Assembly (NCBI GenBank): GCA_964500445.1
Contig: CAZCOG010000014.1
Location: forward strand, 54,205-118,204
Source: Persicitalea sp964500445
GTDB taxonomy: Bacteria > Bacteroidota > Bacteroidia > Cytophagales > Spirosomataceae
Length of the DNA: 64,000 bases
Reading direction: 5' to 3'
Position 1 is the first letter of the stretch; each line of letters begins with the position of its first letter. Shown here piece after piece: positions 1 through 8,635 of this stretch. The notes under the pieces are model-generated. The model was not told the DNA's origin. It worked only from the letters and a program-made list of their open reading frames with translations, and ran no database searches. A program made the position numbers and the translations under genes.

Positions 1-377
1 TGGGTGACCTGGCAGGGCCCCTGGTCAACAAGAATGCCATCAAGGCTACCTATTATAGCGCCAATGCCCGGCAGATTCAGGCGATTTATAGTTACGAACG
101 TACGGTTTTGAATGCTTACATTGAAGTAGTTAACCAGCTTTCAAATATTGGTAATCTTCAAAATACCTATGACCTGAAATACCAGGAAGTGCAGGCGCTT
201 AATCAATCGATCACGATCTCGAATAACCTGTTCCGTTCGGCCCGTGCTGACTACATGGAAGTTCTGCTTACCCAACGCGACGCCCTCGAATCGCGCTTTG
301 ATCTGATTGAGACCAAGATGCAGCAGATGAATGCCACCGTGAATGTGTACCGGGCTTTGGGTGGTGGTTGGAATTGA
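1..377 (+). CDS. RND efflux outer membrane factor, C-terminal part (TolC/OprM family)
   Basis: Partial gene that enters from the left edge; frame 3 is open from base 3 to the TGA at 375-377. About 124 residues are visible. The tail has the typical second helical-hairpin pattern of OprM/CusC-type factors: an AYIEVVNQLS segment, a run ending SNNLFRSARADYMEVLLTQR, then LESRFDLIETKMQQMNA and the family-typical ending YRALGGGWN. In the family this trimeric outer-membrane channel completes an RND pump with an inner-membrane transporter and a periplasmic adaptor. Those partners would lie upstream, outside the window. A strong terminator follows, so this is the last gene of its operon. The family call is firm; the substrate cannot be told. 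Confidence 0.9.
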   Translation, partial: GDLAGPLVNKNAIKATYYSANARQIQAIYSYERTVLNAYIEVVNQLSNIGNLQNTYDLKYQEVQALNQSITISNNLFRSARADYMEVLLTQRDALESRFDLIETKMQQMNATVNVYRALGGGWN

Positions 378-409
378 GGTAGTTTTTGATAAACCTGAAA
401 AGTGAATGT

Positions 410-438
410 CCCCCGATGCGCAAGCGTCGGGGGATTTT
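410..438 (+). terminator. Rho-independent terminator of the efflux operon
   Basis: The 10-bp stem CCCCCGATGC / GCGTCGGGGG (410-419 and 424-433, one G-T pair) has a GCAA tetraloop and is followed by ATTTT. It lies 33 bases after the stop of the efflux gene. Confidence 0.85.
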
Positions 439-521
439 CTATGTAGGGTAATTCTGGACCAAACTAGAATTTTAATACCTTGACTAAAAACATTACATTT
501 GGTAAAACAAGAAGAACGACC

Positions 522-1085
522 ATGAGAACCTCAACTGAAATTCAGCAACTACCCCGCACCTGGGAGGAATTTGTAGATTGGGAACCTACTGACGGGTACA
601 AATATGAATGGAATGATGGCGAAGTCATTAGATTTGAAAGTATGAAACAGCGGCATTTGTTGATTATCAAAATACTTACTCGCCTTTTTTCTAAGACAAT
701 GGCTTATCAGCGTGGGGGAGAATTGGTTCCAGAACAAGATGTCATGTTGACGGGCATTCAAATGCGTCGGCCCGATTTGGCATATTTCAGCATCGATCAG
801 ATAAATGTTTGCCTATCTGCCGAAGAAGGTCTGATTCCCGCCTTCACCATTGAGGTAGTTTCTCCCACGGACGACGCCACCAAAATCGAAGAAAAACTGG
901 TAGAGTACTTTAAGTGCGGCGTACAGGTAGTTTGGCACGTCTATCCCGAGAATAAGGTCGTATATGTTTACACTTCCCGCAAGAATGTCAAAATCTGTAC
1001 CGAGGATGATCTTTGTTCCGCCCAACCTGTCTTGCCGGATTTTGAAATCAGCGTGAACGATCTCTTCGCCGTGCCAACTACTTGA
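522..1085 (+). CDS. Uma2 family protein (DUF820, PD-(D/E)XK nuclease fold)
   Basis: A 187-residue protein of the Uma2/DUF820 family, whose fold is that of restriction-like endonucleases; the biological role of the family is not established. The visible signature is RRPDLAYFS (Pro84-Asp85), then FTIEVVSP (Glu111) and a following EEKLVEYFKCGVQVVW helix with Lys. This gives the P-D...E-x-x...K arrangement of the nuclease core. The N-terminal TWEEFVDWEPTDGYKYEWNDGE stretch is also typical. The ATG at 522 was preferred over a TTG 42 bases upstream because the family starts near this point. It is a single gene after a terminator. Copies of this family are often scattered singly through genomes, so no context-based function is offered. 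Confidence 0.85.
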   Translation: MRTSTEIQQLPRTWEEFVDWEPTDGYKYEWNDGEVIRFESMKQRHLLIIKILTRLFSKTMAYQRGGELVPEQDVMLTGIQMRRPDLAYFSIDQINVCLSAEEGLIPAFTIEVVSPTDDATKIEEKLVEYFKCGVQVVWHVYPENKVVYVYTSRKNVKICTEDDLCSAQPVLPDFEISVNDLFAVPTT

Positions 1086-1438
1086 CTCTTTAAGCTCCAA
1101 GTTACTCCCTCATCCGCTAAGGCTCATTTGTCACATGGTGTACTGATGATATCAACCCGTTCGGGAGAATAGAGGTTGATTTCTTTCTGTGTACGACCGA
1201 TAAAATTTTTGCTGACGAAATACTACCTCAGCTCAGCATCTTCACCGAATAGTATTTCAGGATAAGCTGCTCGAAAGACTCTGTAGTATTGATTTTCTCT
1301 TTTTTTGCCAGTGGGGTTTTCTGAACGCTATACTGGCGGATTGTGGTGGATGATTTCATGACTTTTTAGTGTTTGTGTACAGATTAGATGTCTCTACTTT
1401 GAGGGTGGTTTAAAATGAACCGAGTGGCAGGTAATTAA
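1086..1438. other. Intergenic region with a possible gene remnant on the minus strand
   Basis: This 353-base gap holds no full-length gene. On the minus strand there is a 43-codon frame with an ATG at 1359 and a TGA at 1228-1230 (protein begins MKSSTTIRQYSVQK). In a different frame downstream is an open stretch of about 30 codons ending near 1130 that contains GRTQKEINLYSPERVDIIS. The two pieces could be a small gene broken by a frameshift, or chance frames. I do not recognise either. Confidence 0.3.
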
Positions 1439-2227
1439 CTATTTCTCCACCTTTTCCAACTCTTCCTGCTTGTCTTGTGTGAGGTCGATTTGGCTGAAAC
1501 TGCTGGAATTTGGTAAAACCATGTGGAAGGCCGAGGTGTAATCAATGGAAAGGGTAGCCTGGCCGATGGTGCAGGCCAACACGTGTCCACCCCGTTTGTG
1601 ATCGTCGGTGATGAAATGCAGGTGATAACCGGGCACGTTCAGGCCTTTCATGAATGGAGGCGTTCGGAATCCCATCAAAGTACCCCGGACGTTCTGAAAC
1701 TCAAATGTTGGTTGCGTTTTTACAATTTCTACCATGGGTTGATAAGGCTTCGACTGGCGGGGAACGCTTCGGGCTTTTACATAATCAAACTCTCCGGTTA
1801 TCTTGATGGCGTAGAAAATATTCTCGGTCGGTATGAGGCTATCGATCAGGGTACAAAGTGCTTCAAAACTGATAGATTGAGGAAGTGACAATACCGTATC
1901 GGCTTCAAAGTAGGTAACGGCCGCAAAAGGCGTGCGGGTAGAATCGGGAACGGGGTATACATTTCCGTCAGAACGAATCTTATATACATTTCCATCCAAT
2001 TGCAGCATTTCTCCATCGAGGCCGTTAAAAGTACCGATACCAAAATCGCCATGTTGTCGAACCTCCCCGTACGTAACTTCTCCGTCGAAATCACCGACGA
2101 GTAGCGCGTCGATTGTTGAAATTTGGTAAAGTACTTCCTTCTGAGATGAGTCGTTCTGAGGAGAAGTGCAGGCAGCTAACAGGCAGAGAATTCCGGGAAG
2201 AAAGTTGTGAGCTGACCTGAATTTCAT
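1439..2227 (-). CDS. Acetolactate decarboxylase, lipoprotein form
   Basis: A 262-residue protein matching alpha-acetolactate decarboxylase (BudA/AlsD), which converts 2-acetolactate to acetoin. The zinc-site pattern is intact: His202 and His204 in GYHLHF, and His215 in GGH. This is the same H-x-H-x10-H spacing as in the Bacillus enzyme. The family motifs STIDALLVGDFDG and GEVRQHGDFGIGTFNGLDGE are also present. It is odd in starting with a signal sequence ending LCLLAAC (Cys20), a lipobox, although the well-known enzymes are cytosolic. The start at 2227 gives the more usual lipoprotein signal than the ATG 12 bases upstream. There is no acetolactate synthase next to it. The next gene downstream in genomic order is an unrelated esterase on the same strand. 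The family call is firm; an extracytoplasmic location is inferred. Confidence 0.88.
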   Translation of the reverse strand: MKFRSAHNFLPGILCLLAACTSPQNDSSQKEVLYQISTIDALLVGDFDGEVTYGEVRQHGDFGIGTFNGLDGEMLQLDGNVYKIRSDGNVYPVPDSTRTPFAAVTYFEADTVLSLPQSISFEALCTLIDSLIPTENIFYAIKITGEFDYVKARSVPRQSKPYQPMVEIVKTQPTFEFQNVRGTLMGFRTPPFMKGLNVPGYHLHFITDDHKRGGHVLACTIGQATLSIDYTSAFHMVLPNSSSFSQIDLTQDKQEELEKVEK

Positions 2228-2264
2228 TGAAAAGTACACTATTTTTTGAAAGATTATAGGACAA

Positions 2265-3038
2265 CTACCGCAGGTACTTTCTTAACCCGCATTTCTTCAG
2301 CGACTTTATTCCCTTCACTACCATTTCGGCATTGAGTTCGGCACCGGCGAGGGCCGTGTGGGTGTCGTCCAGAGTTGTAAAGTATTGCTGCTTGACCTGC
2401 GCGGGAGTACTTCGGTCATATTGCGTAGCCACCAATTCGTACAAGTCAATGAAAAAGGCTCCTTGTGTACGCGCGACGGTCCGTGCCCATTGCGGGTAAC
2501 TATCATCGGGGCGCACAATCCGACTCTGCTCCCATTGGTTACGCGGGATTGGTGAACACACAATAGGTACAGCTCCTTTGGCTTTGGCTTCGTCGATGAA
2601 CTTACGCAGGTACCAGCCGTAAGAATGAACTATCTCGTGTTTTTTGGTAATAAGGTTATCGATTTCCTCAGTTTCTTCCCCGATACCTTTTATGGTACCC
2701 CGGGCACGCAGCGTATCATTGACCGGGCTCGAATCGTTGTGGCCGAACTGGATAAGAAGGTAGTCGCCCGGTTTCAGCTCTGAAAGGACGGTTTCCCAAC
2801 GGCCCTCGCTCACGAAAGTACGGCTCGACCTGCCGCCGATGGCGTGGTTGTGAATCTTGATCCGGGTAGTATCAAAGTGTTTGGCCAACACGCTACCCCA
2901 GCCCCATTGTCCGTTTTGGCCGGTGCCAGAGCCGGTTTTAACCGTAGAATCGCCGATGAGATATAAGTTGACGGGATCGGTGCGGAGAAGAACCGTGGTA
3001 GCAAAAGTAGTAAGGAACAGCAGTAGTTTTAGTGGCAT
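2265..3038 (-). CDS. Rhamnogalacturonan acetylesterase-like SGNH hydrolase (CE12)
   Basis: A 257-residue exported hydrolase of the SGNH/GDSL superfamily, closest in pattern to rhamnogalacturonan acetylesterases, which remove acetyl groups from pectin side regions. Block I is LIGDSTV (nucleophile Ser31), block II is the GGRSS turn, block III is QFGHND, and block V is the DDTHTALAGAELNA helix with the Asp/His of the triad. A signal peptide occupies about the first 20 residues. It lies upstream of the acetolactate decarboxylase gene on the same strand with a 37-base gap, so the two may be co-transcribed. Substrate specificity is inferred from the family only. Confidence 0.87.
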   Translation of the reverse strand: MPLKLLLFLTTFATTVLLRTDPVNLYLIGDSTVKTGSGTGQNGQWGWGSVLAKHFDTTRIKIHNHAIGGRSSRTFVSEGRWETVLSELKPGDYLLIQFGHNDSSPVNDTLRARGTIKGIGEETEEIDNLITKKHEIVHSYGWYLRKFIDEAKAKGAVPIVCSPIPRNQWEQSRIVRPDDSYPQWARTVARTQGAFFIDLYELVATQYDRSTPAQVKQQYFTTLDDTHTALAGAELNAEMVVKGIKSLKKCGLRKYLR

Positions 3039-3206
3039 AGGAAGTAGGTATGATTCCTATTTTATAAGCCTTCTGAGCGCTTTTCTACTCAAATTTGCGG
3101 GCGTGAAATTTATTTCGACAATGGGTTAAACTTTATACTGCTTTCTGAATCCGAAGTGGCATCCCAATTTCGTTAGGCAATTCCTGTGTAATCCAAAAGG
3201 TTGACT

Positions 3207-4757
3207 ATGGCCTGGACCGCTAACCATACCCGCCCCCTCGCTCCGGCGGACATTGCCCATTTCCTGCGGCGGGCATCGTTCGGGCCTTCGCCCGCGCAGT
3301 TGAAAGAATATCAGGGCCGTACGGCTGCCGAGATTTTCGACGTGCTGGTGAATGTACCCGCTCCTCCGCTGCCCACTAACTCCGATGGTAATACGTTCCA
3401 CGATTTGGGCTGGGGCGCTCCCGAAACCGAACAGCAAAAGCGTAATCAGCTTGATAACCAACGGCGACTGCAAATTAAGAAGTGGTGGTTGGGACTGATG
3501 CTTGATCCGTCGCGCGGATTTGTGGAAAAACTTACGCTCTTCTGGCAAAACCACTTTGTCATCGAGTCGGATACGATACAGGATGTGCGCTTCCTGTATC
3601 GGTACCTGGAAACCATACGCCGCAATGCGCTGGGTAACTTTCAAACTTTCGTGATCGAAATCACTCAGGACCCGGCGATGCTCCGGTACCTCAACGGCAC
3701 CGAAAATACCAGGGAAAAACCCAACGAAAACTACGGGCGCGAACTGATGGAGCTTTTCACGCTGGGCCGGGGCTATTATACCGAATCCGATGTGAAGGAA
3801 GCCGCCCGAGTACTGACGGGTTGGCAGGCAATAAATTACCGCAACGCTTTTACCGAAGTGATTTCGTCGCGGTTTAACCCAAATCTTCACGATCAGGAGA
3901 AAAAGGAATTTTCGGAAAACTTTCAGAACAAAACTGTTGAAGGTCGTCCCGGCGACAAAGGGGGAGAGCTGGAGCTTGGCGAGCTGGTGGATATGATTTT
4001 CGCTCATCCTGAATCGGCCCGCTTTATCGTCCGCAAGTTCTATCGCTGGTACTTTACGGGCGAAATCAGCGAGGAAGTCGAGAAAAACTTCATCGAGCCC
4101 CTGGCTATTAGTTTTCGAAAAGACTTGGAAATCAAGCTACTCATTCGGCGGATGCTCACCAGCGATCATTTTTTCGACTCGGCCCTGCGCGGTGGACAAC
4201 TCCGCTCGCCGCTCGATTTTATCATGGGTAGTTTCATCGCTCTGGAAAACCCGGTACCCTCACCCGAGAAGGAACGCAGCAAGTACGATGCTCTCACGAA
4301 TAATCTGCTGAATCGTGCCCGCCTAATGGAAATGGAAGTACTGGAGCAGCCGACGGTTTTTGGCTGGCGACCTTACTATGATACCGGATATTACAAAATC
4401 TGGATCAGCGGTACTACCCTTGGACTACGGGGGAGCCTGACGGATATTTTAGTGAAAGGTTCAAAGGAACTCAATATACAAATAGACACGCTGAAATGGG
4501 TCGCCTCCTTCGTCAGTGACCCTAGTGACCCGATGGTACTTGTCCGCGAAATGTGGGGGCTACTCATGGCTGTGGAACCTACGCAAGCCCAACTCGATAA
4601 CCTAATGGACAATGCATTGCTGGACGGTATCCCCCGTTACGAGTGGACCGAAATCTGGAATAAATACAATGACAAAGGCCCGGAGGACGACGCCCGCAAC
4701 CGGCTCAACCCACTGGTAGCATACATGCTTCGCCTGGCAGAATATCAACTCGCTTAG
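3207..4757 (+). CDS. DUF1800 domain-containing protein
   Basis: A 516-residue protein of the DUF1800 family, function unknown. The family start HFLRRASFGPSP is visible at the N terminus, followed by conserved stretches such as LFWQNHFVIES, GRELMELFTLGRGYYTESDV and ARVLTGWQA. The ATG at 3207 is used; a TTG six bases upstream is less likely. No signal peptide or membrane segment is obvious. It is followed 142 bases later by a DUF1501 gene on the same strand. The DUF1800-DUF1501 order recurs widely in Bacteroidota, Proteobacteria and Planctomycetes and suggests a functional pair. Confidence 0.92.
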   Translation: MAWTANHTRPLAPADIAHFLRRASFGPSPAQLKEYQGRTAAEIFDVLVNVPAPPLPTNSDGNTFHDLGWGAPETEQQKRNQLDNQRRLQIKKWWLGLMLDPSRGFVEKLTLFWQNHFVIESDTIQDVRFLYRYLETIRRNALGNFQTFVIEITQDPAMLRYLNGTENTREKPNENYGRELMELFTLGRGYYTESDVKEAARVLTGWQAINYRNAFTEVISSRFNPNLHDQEKKEFSENFQNKTVEGRPGDKGGELELGELVDMIFAHPESARFIVRKFYRWYFTGEISEEVEKNFIEPLAISFRKDLEIKLLIRRMLTSDHFFDSALRGGQLRSPLDFIMGSFIALENPVPSPEKERSKYDALTNNLLNRARLMEMEVLEQPTVFGWRPYYDTGYYKIWISGTTLGLRGSLTDILVKGSKELNIQIDTLKWVASFVSDPSDPMVLVREMWGLLMAVEPTQAQLDNLMDNALLDGIPRYEWTEIWNKYNDKGPEDDARNRLNPLVAYMLRLAEYQLA

Positions 4758-4899
4758 AAGTGGGTAGTTGAGATTGAAATAGGGCACCTGACCTCTTACT
4801 CTTTGCATCCATCTTCAACCACACCAAATTAGATACTACCTTCACAGTTGATGGTTGAAGTACTTTCAACTATCAGCTTTCAACTCTCCACTTGCAATT

Positions 4900-6441
4900 A
4901 TGAAACGTCGCTTTTTCTTAAAAACCTCATCGCTCACCGCGCTGTTACCCTGGACTCTGAATGGTTTGGGGGCACGGGCTTTCGGGCAGGAATCTTCGGC
5001 TTTCCTCGATGCCCTGGGTACCACTGCCAATGCTAATGACCGCGTGCTGGTGGTGATTCAGCTTAATGGTGGCAATGATGGACTAAATACGGTCATCCCA
5101 TTGGACCAAATGGGGAATTACCAGAAAATAAGGAGCAACATCGCTATTGAGGAAGCGAAAGTACTGAAACTCCGTTATCGTGAGCAGGCCGGACTGCATC
5201 CGGCTCTCAAAGGTTTTCAGGATATTTACAATGATGGTCGCCTGTCAATCATTCAGAACGTAGGATACGAAAACCCGAGCTTCTCGCACTTCCAGGCTAA
5301 CGACATCTGGTTCAAAGGCGATAGTACTCCCAGCGATACCACCTCGGGCTGGTTGGGCCGCTACCTGGAAGAGCGCTTCGCGGGCTATCCTGAAGGCTAT
5401 CCCAACGCCGAAATGCCCGATCCGTTGGCGATTCAGATCAGCGCGGTGGCCTCCACGGCCTTGCTGGGACCCAAGCAGTCGGTGGCACTGGCGATTCAGG
5501 ACGTTGATACTTTCGCCCGACTCATTGGTGAAAAGCCCGCCGCTCCTTCATCGTCCTCACTTAATGCCCTAGCCAGCGATTACGTGGAATTCGTTCGCAG
5601 CCAGCAGACATTATCGGTAGCTTACGCCGACCAACTCAAAGCGGCCGCTACCAAGGGAGGTAACAATGCCAACTATCCGTCCGGTAACCGGCTGGCCGAT
5701 CAGCTTAAAATAGTATCTCGCCTGATCAAAGGCGGCCTGCGCACGAAGGTATACTACGTGACTCTCGGTGGGTTCGATACGCACGCCAATCAGCTGATCT
5801 TGCACAATAATTTGCTCACGCAATTGGGGGAAGCTACCAAAGCCTTTCTGGACGACCTTAAAACTAACAAACTCGACGACCGCGTGGTAGGGATGACCTT
5901 CTCGGAGTTCGGCCGCCGCGCCTATTCCAACGGCAGCGCAGGCACCGACCACGGCTGGGCTTCCCCGCAGTTCGTGTTTGGTCACGGTATTAAGACCCAG
6001 TTTATCGGCAGCAGTCCCGACCTGAATAATCTGGTCAAGAACAACATCGCGATCGAACACGATTTTCGGCAGGTGTATGCCAGCCTCCTGCGCGACTGGT
6101 TCGAGGTGGACGAAGCTACGGTGCGTCGCGTGCTGCTGGGGGGCGACTACGAAGTGGTCCCCATCTTCCGCGAAACCATCACCGCCATGGAACCCGTTTC
6201 TGAATTGATTGCACTTTATCCTAATCCCGCCACGACCGAAGCCCGCTTGGTGTGGCCGATGGGTGAGGAATTAAAAAGTATAGAACTGGTAGATCTTTCG
6301 GGTAGGATGCAGCCCGTACAAGTGCAGCTTGTAGAAAGCAATAAACTGGTACTTGATTTGCGCCGCGTTCAGCGAACGCATTATGTAGTCAAATTACAGA
6401 CTACGCGTTCGGAATATTCTCGAAAGCTGGTAGTTCAGTGA
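4900..6441 (+). CDS. DUF1501 domain-containing protein with T9SS sorting domain
   Basis: A 513-residue DUF1501 protein of the sulfatase/alkaline phosphatase-like fold group. The N terminus MKRRFFLKTSSL is a twin-arginine-like signal. The body carries RVLVVIQLNGGNDGLNT, GLHPALKGFQDIYNDGRLSIIQNVGY, LGGFDTHANQ, FSEFGRRAYSNGSAGTDHG and FVFGHGI, all typical of the family. From about residue 430 there is a C-terminal type IX sorting module starting LIALYPNPATTEARLVW and ending YSRKLVVQ. The protein is therefore predicted to reach the cell surface or medium. The start was set at 4900 because the signal begins there; an upstream in-frame ATG at 4855 would bury it. It pairs with the preceding DUF1800 gene. 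The biochemical role is unknown. Confidence 0.92.
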   Translation: MKRRFFLKTSSLTALLPWTLNGLGARAFGQESSAFLDALGTTANANDRVLVVIQLNGGNDGLNTVIPLDQMGNYQKIRSNIAIEEAKVLKLRYREQAGLHPALKGFQDIYNDGRLSIIQNVGYENPSFSHFQANDIWFKGDSTPSDTTSGWLGRYLEERFAGYPEGYPNAEMPDPLAIQISAVASTALLGPKQSVALAIQDVDTFARLIGEKPAAPSSSSLNALASDYVEFVRSQQTLSVAYADQLKAAATKGGNNANYPSGNRLADQLKIVSRLIKGGLRTKVYYVTLGGFDTHANQLILHNNLLTQLGEATKAFLDDLKTNKLDDRVVGMTFSEFGRRAYSNGSAGTDHGWASPQFVFGHGIKTQFIGSSPDLNNLVKNNIAIEHDFRQVYASLLRDWFEVDEATVRRVLLGGDYEVVPIFRETITAMEPVSELIALYPNPATTEARLVWPMGEELKSIELVDLSGRMQPVQVQLVESNKLVLDLRRVQRTHYVVKLQTTRSEYSRKLVVQ

Positions 6442-6532
6442 GGTTTCCACTTTTCTCGAAAGAGAAGATGCAGTCTATTCAAAAAAATGCTATTTTGAAC
6501 GGAGAAACCAGAACCTTTAATCCTGATCTACT

Positions 6533-7375
6533 TTGAATCTGCATGTAATAAACACCGGACTTTTCAAACTCGATGGCGGGGCCATGTTTGGCGTAGTGCC
6601 CAAGGTACTTTGGCAGAAACATCATGCCGCCGATGGAAATAACCTCTGTACCTGGGCCATGCGATGCCTGTTGATCGAAGATGGCGATCGGCTGATTTTG
6701 ATCGACACGGGCATGGGTGAAAAGCAGAGTGAGAAGTTTTTTAGCTACTACGAGCCGCACGGTTACGCTACGCTACTGAAATCCATCGAAGAGACGGGCT
6801 TTCGCCCCGAAGATGTGACGGATGTAATTCTCACGCATCTTCACTTCGATCACGTGGGTGGAGCGGTAGTGCGAGATGGTGAAGAGCTGAGCCTTACTTT
6901 TCCTAATGCTACCTACTGGTCAGAGGCTGATCACTGGCAGTGGGCGCTTCGTCCCAATCCGCGCGAGCGGGCTTCTTTCTTGAAGGAAAACATTTTGCCC
7001 ATACAGGAATCGGGGCAATTAAAGTTTATCGAGGGTAGTTCGCCATTTCCCAATATCGACTTTATCAAAGTGAGAGGTCACACTGAGCAGATGATGGTGC
7101 CCGTCATTCAATGCAATGGGAGAACGCTCATTTACGCCGCTGACCTTATTCCCTCATCGGCGCATTTGCCACTAGCCTGGGTGATGGCCTACGACGTGCG
7201 GCCTTTGCTCACGATGGAAGAAAAAGAGCGGGTACTTAACCGGGCGCTGGAAGAAAACGCGATTTTGATTTTTGAGCATGATCCCGTTTACGAGGCAGCC
7301 ACTCTGGAAAAAACGGAGAAGGGGATCAGGATCAGAGCACGGGGGGCACTGGGAGATTTTTTGCTACAAGATTGA
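6533..7375 (+). CDS. MBL-fold metallo-hydrolase (AHL lactonase-like subgroup)
   Basis: A 280-residue metallo-beta-lactamase-fold hydrolase. The dinuclear metal motif THLHFDHVGG gives His102, His104, Asp106 and His107. Further ligands are the His in VRGHTEQM, the Asp in YAADLIPSSAHLP and the His in FEHDPVYEA. The layout resembles N-acyl-homoserine lactonase and related lactonases, but the substrate is not certain. It starts at TTG (6533): the N-terminal strand NLHVINTGLFKLDGGAMFG begins exactly there and no ATG lies in frame upstream. It is followed by a patatin gene 145 bases downstream. Confidence 0.88.
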   Translation: MNLHVINTGLFKLDGGAMFGVVPKVLWQKHHAADGNNLCTWAMRCLLIEDGDRLILIDTGMGEKQSEKFFSYYEPHGYATLLKSIEETGFRPEDVTDVILTHLHFDHVGGAVVRDGEELSLTFPNATYWSEADHWQWALRPNPRERASFLKENILPIQESGQLKFIEGSSPFPNIDFIKVRGHTEQMMVPVIQCNGRTLIYAADLIPSSAHLPLAWVMAYDVRPLLTMEEKERVLNRALEENAILIFEHDPVYEAATLEKTEKGIRIRARGALGDFLLQD

Positions 7376-7520
7376 GTGGAATGAATGTGTGAGAGCTGAA
7401 TGTAAAAAAATACATGATCGTGCTATGCACGAAACAACTTCTTATACCATTACTTGTACTTGGAAAGGCTGGGTCGTCAAAACATTTTTGCCTTTCAACG
7501 ATTTTAAGAAGTAAAGCACT

Positions 7521-8282
7521 ATGAAGACAGGACTCGTACTATCAGGCGGAGGCGCGCGCGGGATTTCACACCTTGGCGCAGTGAAAGCACTGCACGAACA
7601 CGGCATTCGTCCCGACATTATCAGTGGTACCAGTGCCGGAGCTATCACCGGCGGACTACTGGCCTATGGGTACACTCCCGACGAAATCCTAGAAATGATC
7701 ATAAGTACCAGCTTTGTCCGCTATGTGCGGCCAACCTTCGCGGGAAGTGGTCTGCTACGGATGGATCGCATGGAAGAGATTTATCGAAAATATATCCCTG
7801 AAAATTCGTTCGGGTGTTTGAAAATACCACTCATCGTTTCGGCGACCGATATCTTCGCCGGCGAAACGGTCTATTTTAGTGAAGGTGAATTGGCGCGTCC
7901 CGTGCTGGCATCGAGCTGCCTGCCGGGGCTATTTGCGCCGATGCAGTATCAGGAGCGGCATCTGGTGGACGGTGGCGTGTTAAGCAATATGCCCGTAGAG
8001 CCACTGGAAGGCGTGGTCGACTACCTCATCGGCGTACACTGTAATCCGTTCAAACTACAACACCCGCCCCGCAATACACGCGAGGTGGTTTATCGCAGCC
8101 TCATTCTGGCCGTCCACGCCAAAACAAAAGAGCGTTTTCAGAAGTGCAATTTACTGCTTGAAGCCCCACAACTAGGCGATTATAGCGTGTATGATCTTCG
8201 TAAGGCACGTGAGCTCTTCGTCTTGGGTTATCGTCACGCCCGTCAGGTTTTGCAGGATACTTCTGCTCTGGCATTGCCTTGA
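7521..8282 (+). CDS. Patatin-like phospholipase family protein
   Basis: A 253-residue patatin-type lipid acyl hydrolase. The oxyanion motif GGGARG (residues 9-14) is followed by the nucleophile elbow GTSAG (Ser38) and the catalytic Asp150 in VDGGVLSN, so the Ser-Asp dyad is complete. There is no signal peptide, so a cytoplasmic or membrane-peripheral role is expected. The length is that of a bare patatin domain without extra barrels. It is probably transcribed from its own short upstream region or together with the MBL-fold gene. Confidence 0.92.
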   Translation: MKTGLVLSGGGARGISHLGAVKALHEHGIRPDIISGTSAGAITGGLLAYGYTPDEILEMIISTSFVRYVRPTFAGSGLLRMDRMEEIYRKYIPENSFGCLKIPLIVSATDIFAGETVYFSEGELARPVLASSCLPGLFAPMQYQERHLVDGGVLSNMPVEPLEGVVDYLIGVHCNPFKLQHPPRNTREVVYRSLILAVHAKTKERFQKCNLLLEAPQLGDYSVYDLRKARELFVLGYRHARQVLQDTSALALP

Positions 8283-8564
8283 TTTAGGTTGTGCTCCATC
8301 TCTTCCAAACAAATTTCGGCGCAAAAAATCAGGGCACAGATTTTTGCACATTTCCAATAAAAAAGTTTCGGTAACTCTACGGCTATCTTGCTGAAAGGCA
8401 ACTTTGTAGGCGCATGCAATACCAAAGAAATCTCTGTCAATTGAGCCTAAAAGGCATTTGTTGCACATTTGTAACTTGAAATGCACAGTATTTTTCCAAA
8501 TAATCTTCTATATGTGTACAAGGTTCCTTGTAATATATTTGGAAAATAAATTTAATAAGGGTCA

Positions 8565-8595
8565 TTTGGTTTGTATTATTGAAATATTACATTTG
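8565..8595 (+). promoter_or_regulatory. Bacteroidota-type promoter of the SusC/SusD operon
   Basis: TTTG at 8565-8568, a 19-base spacer, then TACATTTG at 8588-8595. This fits the known Bacteroidota consensus (TTTG, 19-21 nt, TAnnTTTG) and lies 40 bases before the SusC start. The rest of the 353-base gap (8283-8635) is AT-rich and shows no gene. Confidence 0.65.
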
Positions 8596-8635
8596 CATTA
8601 ACAATTACCATTTTTTAACCTAAACTATATCGTAA

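Noticed and set aside
3126..4007. Long minus-strand open frame of 293 codons
   Set aside because: It lies fully opposite the DUF1800 gene, has no family pattern, and its composition is that of an antisense shadow.
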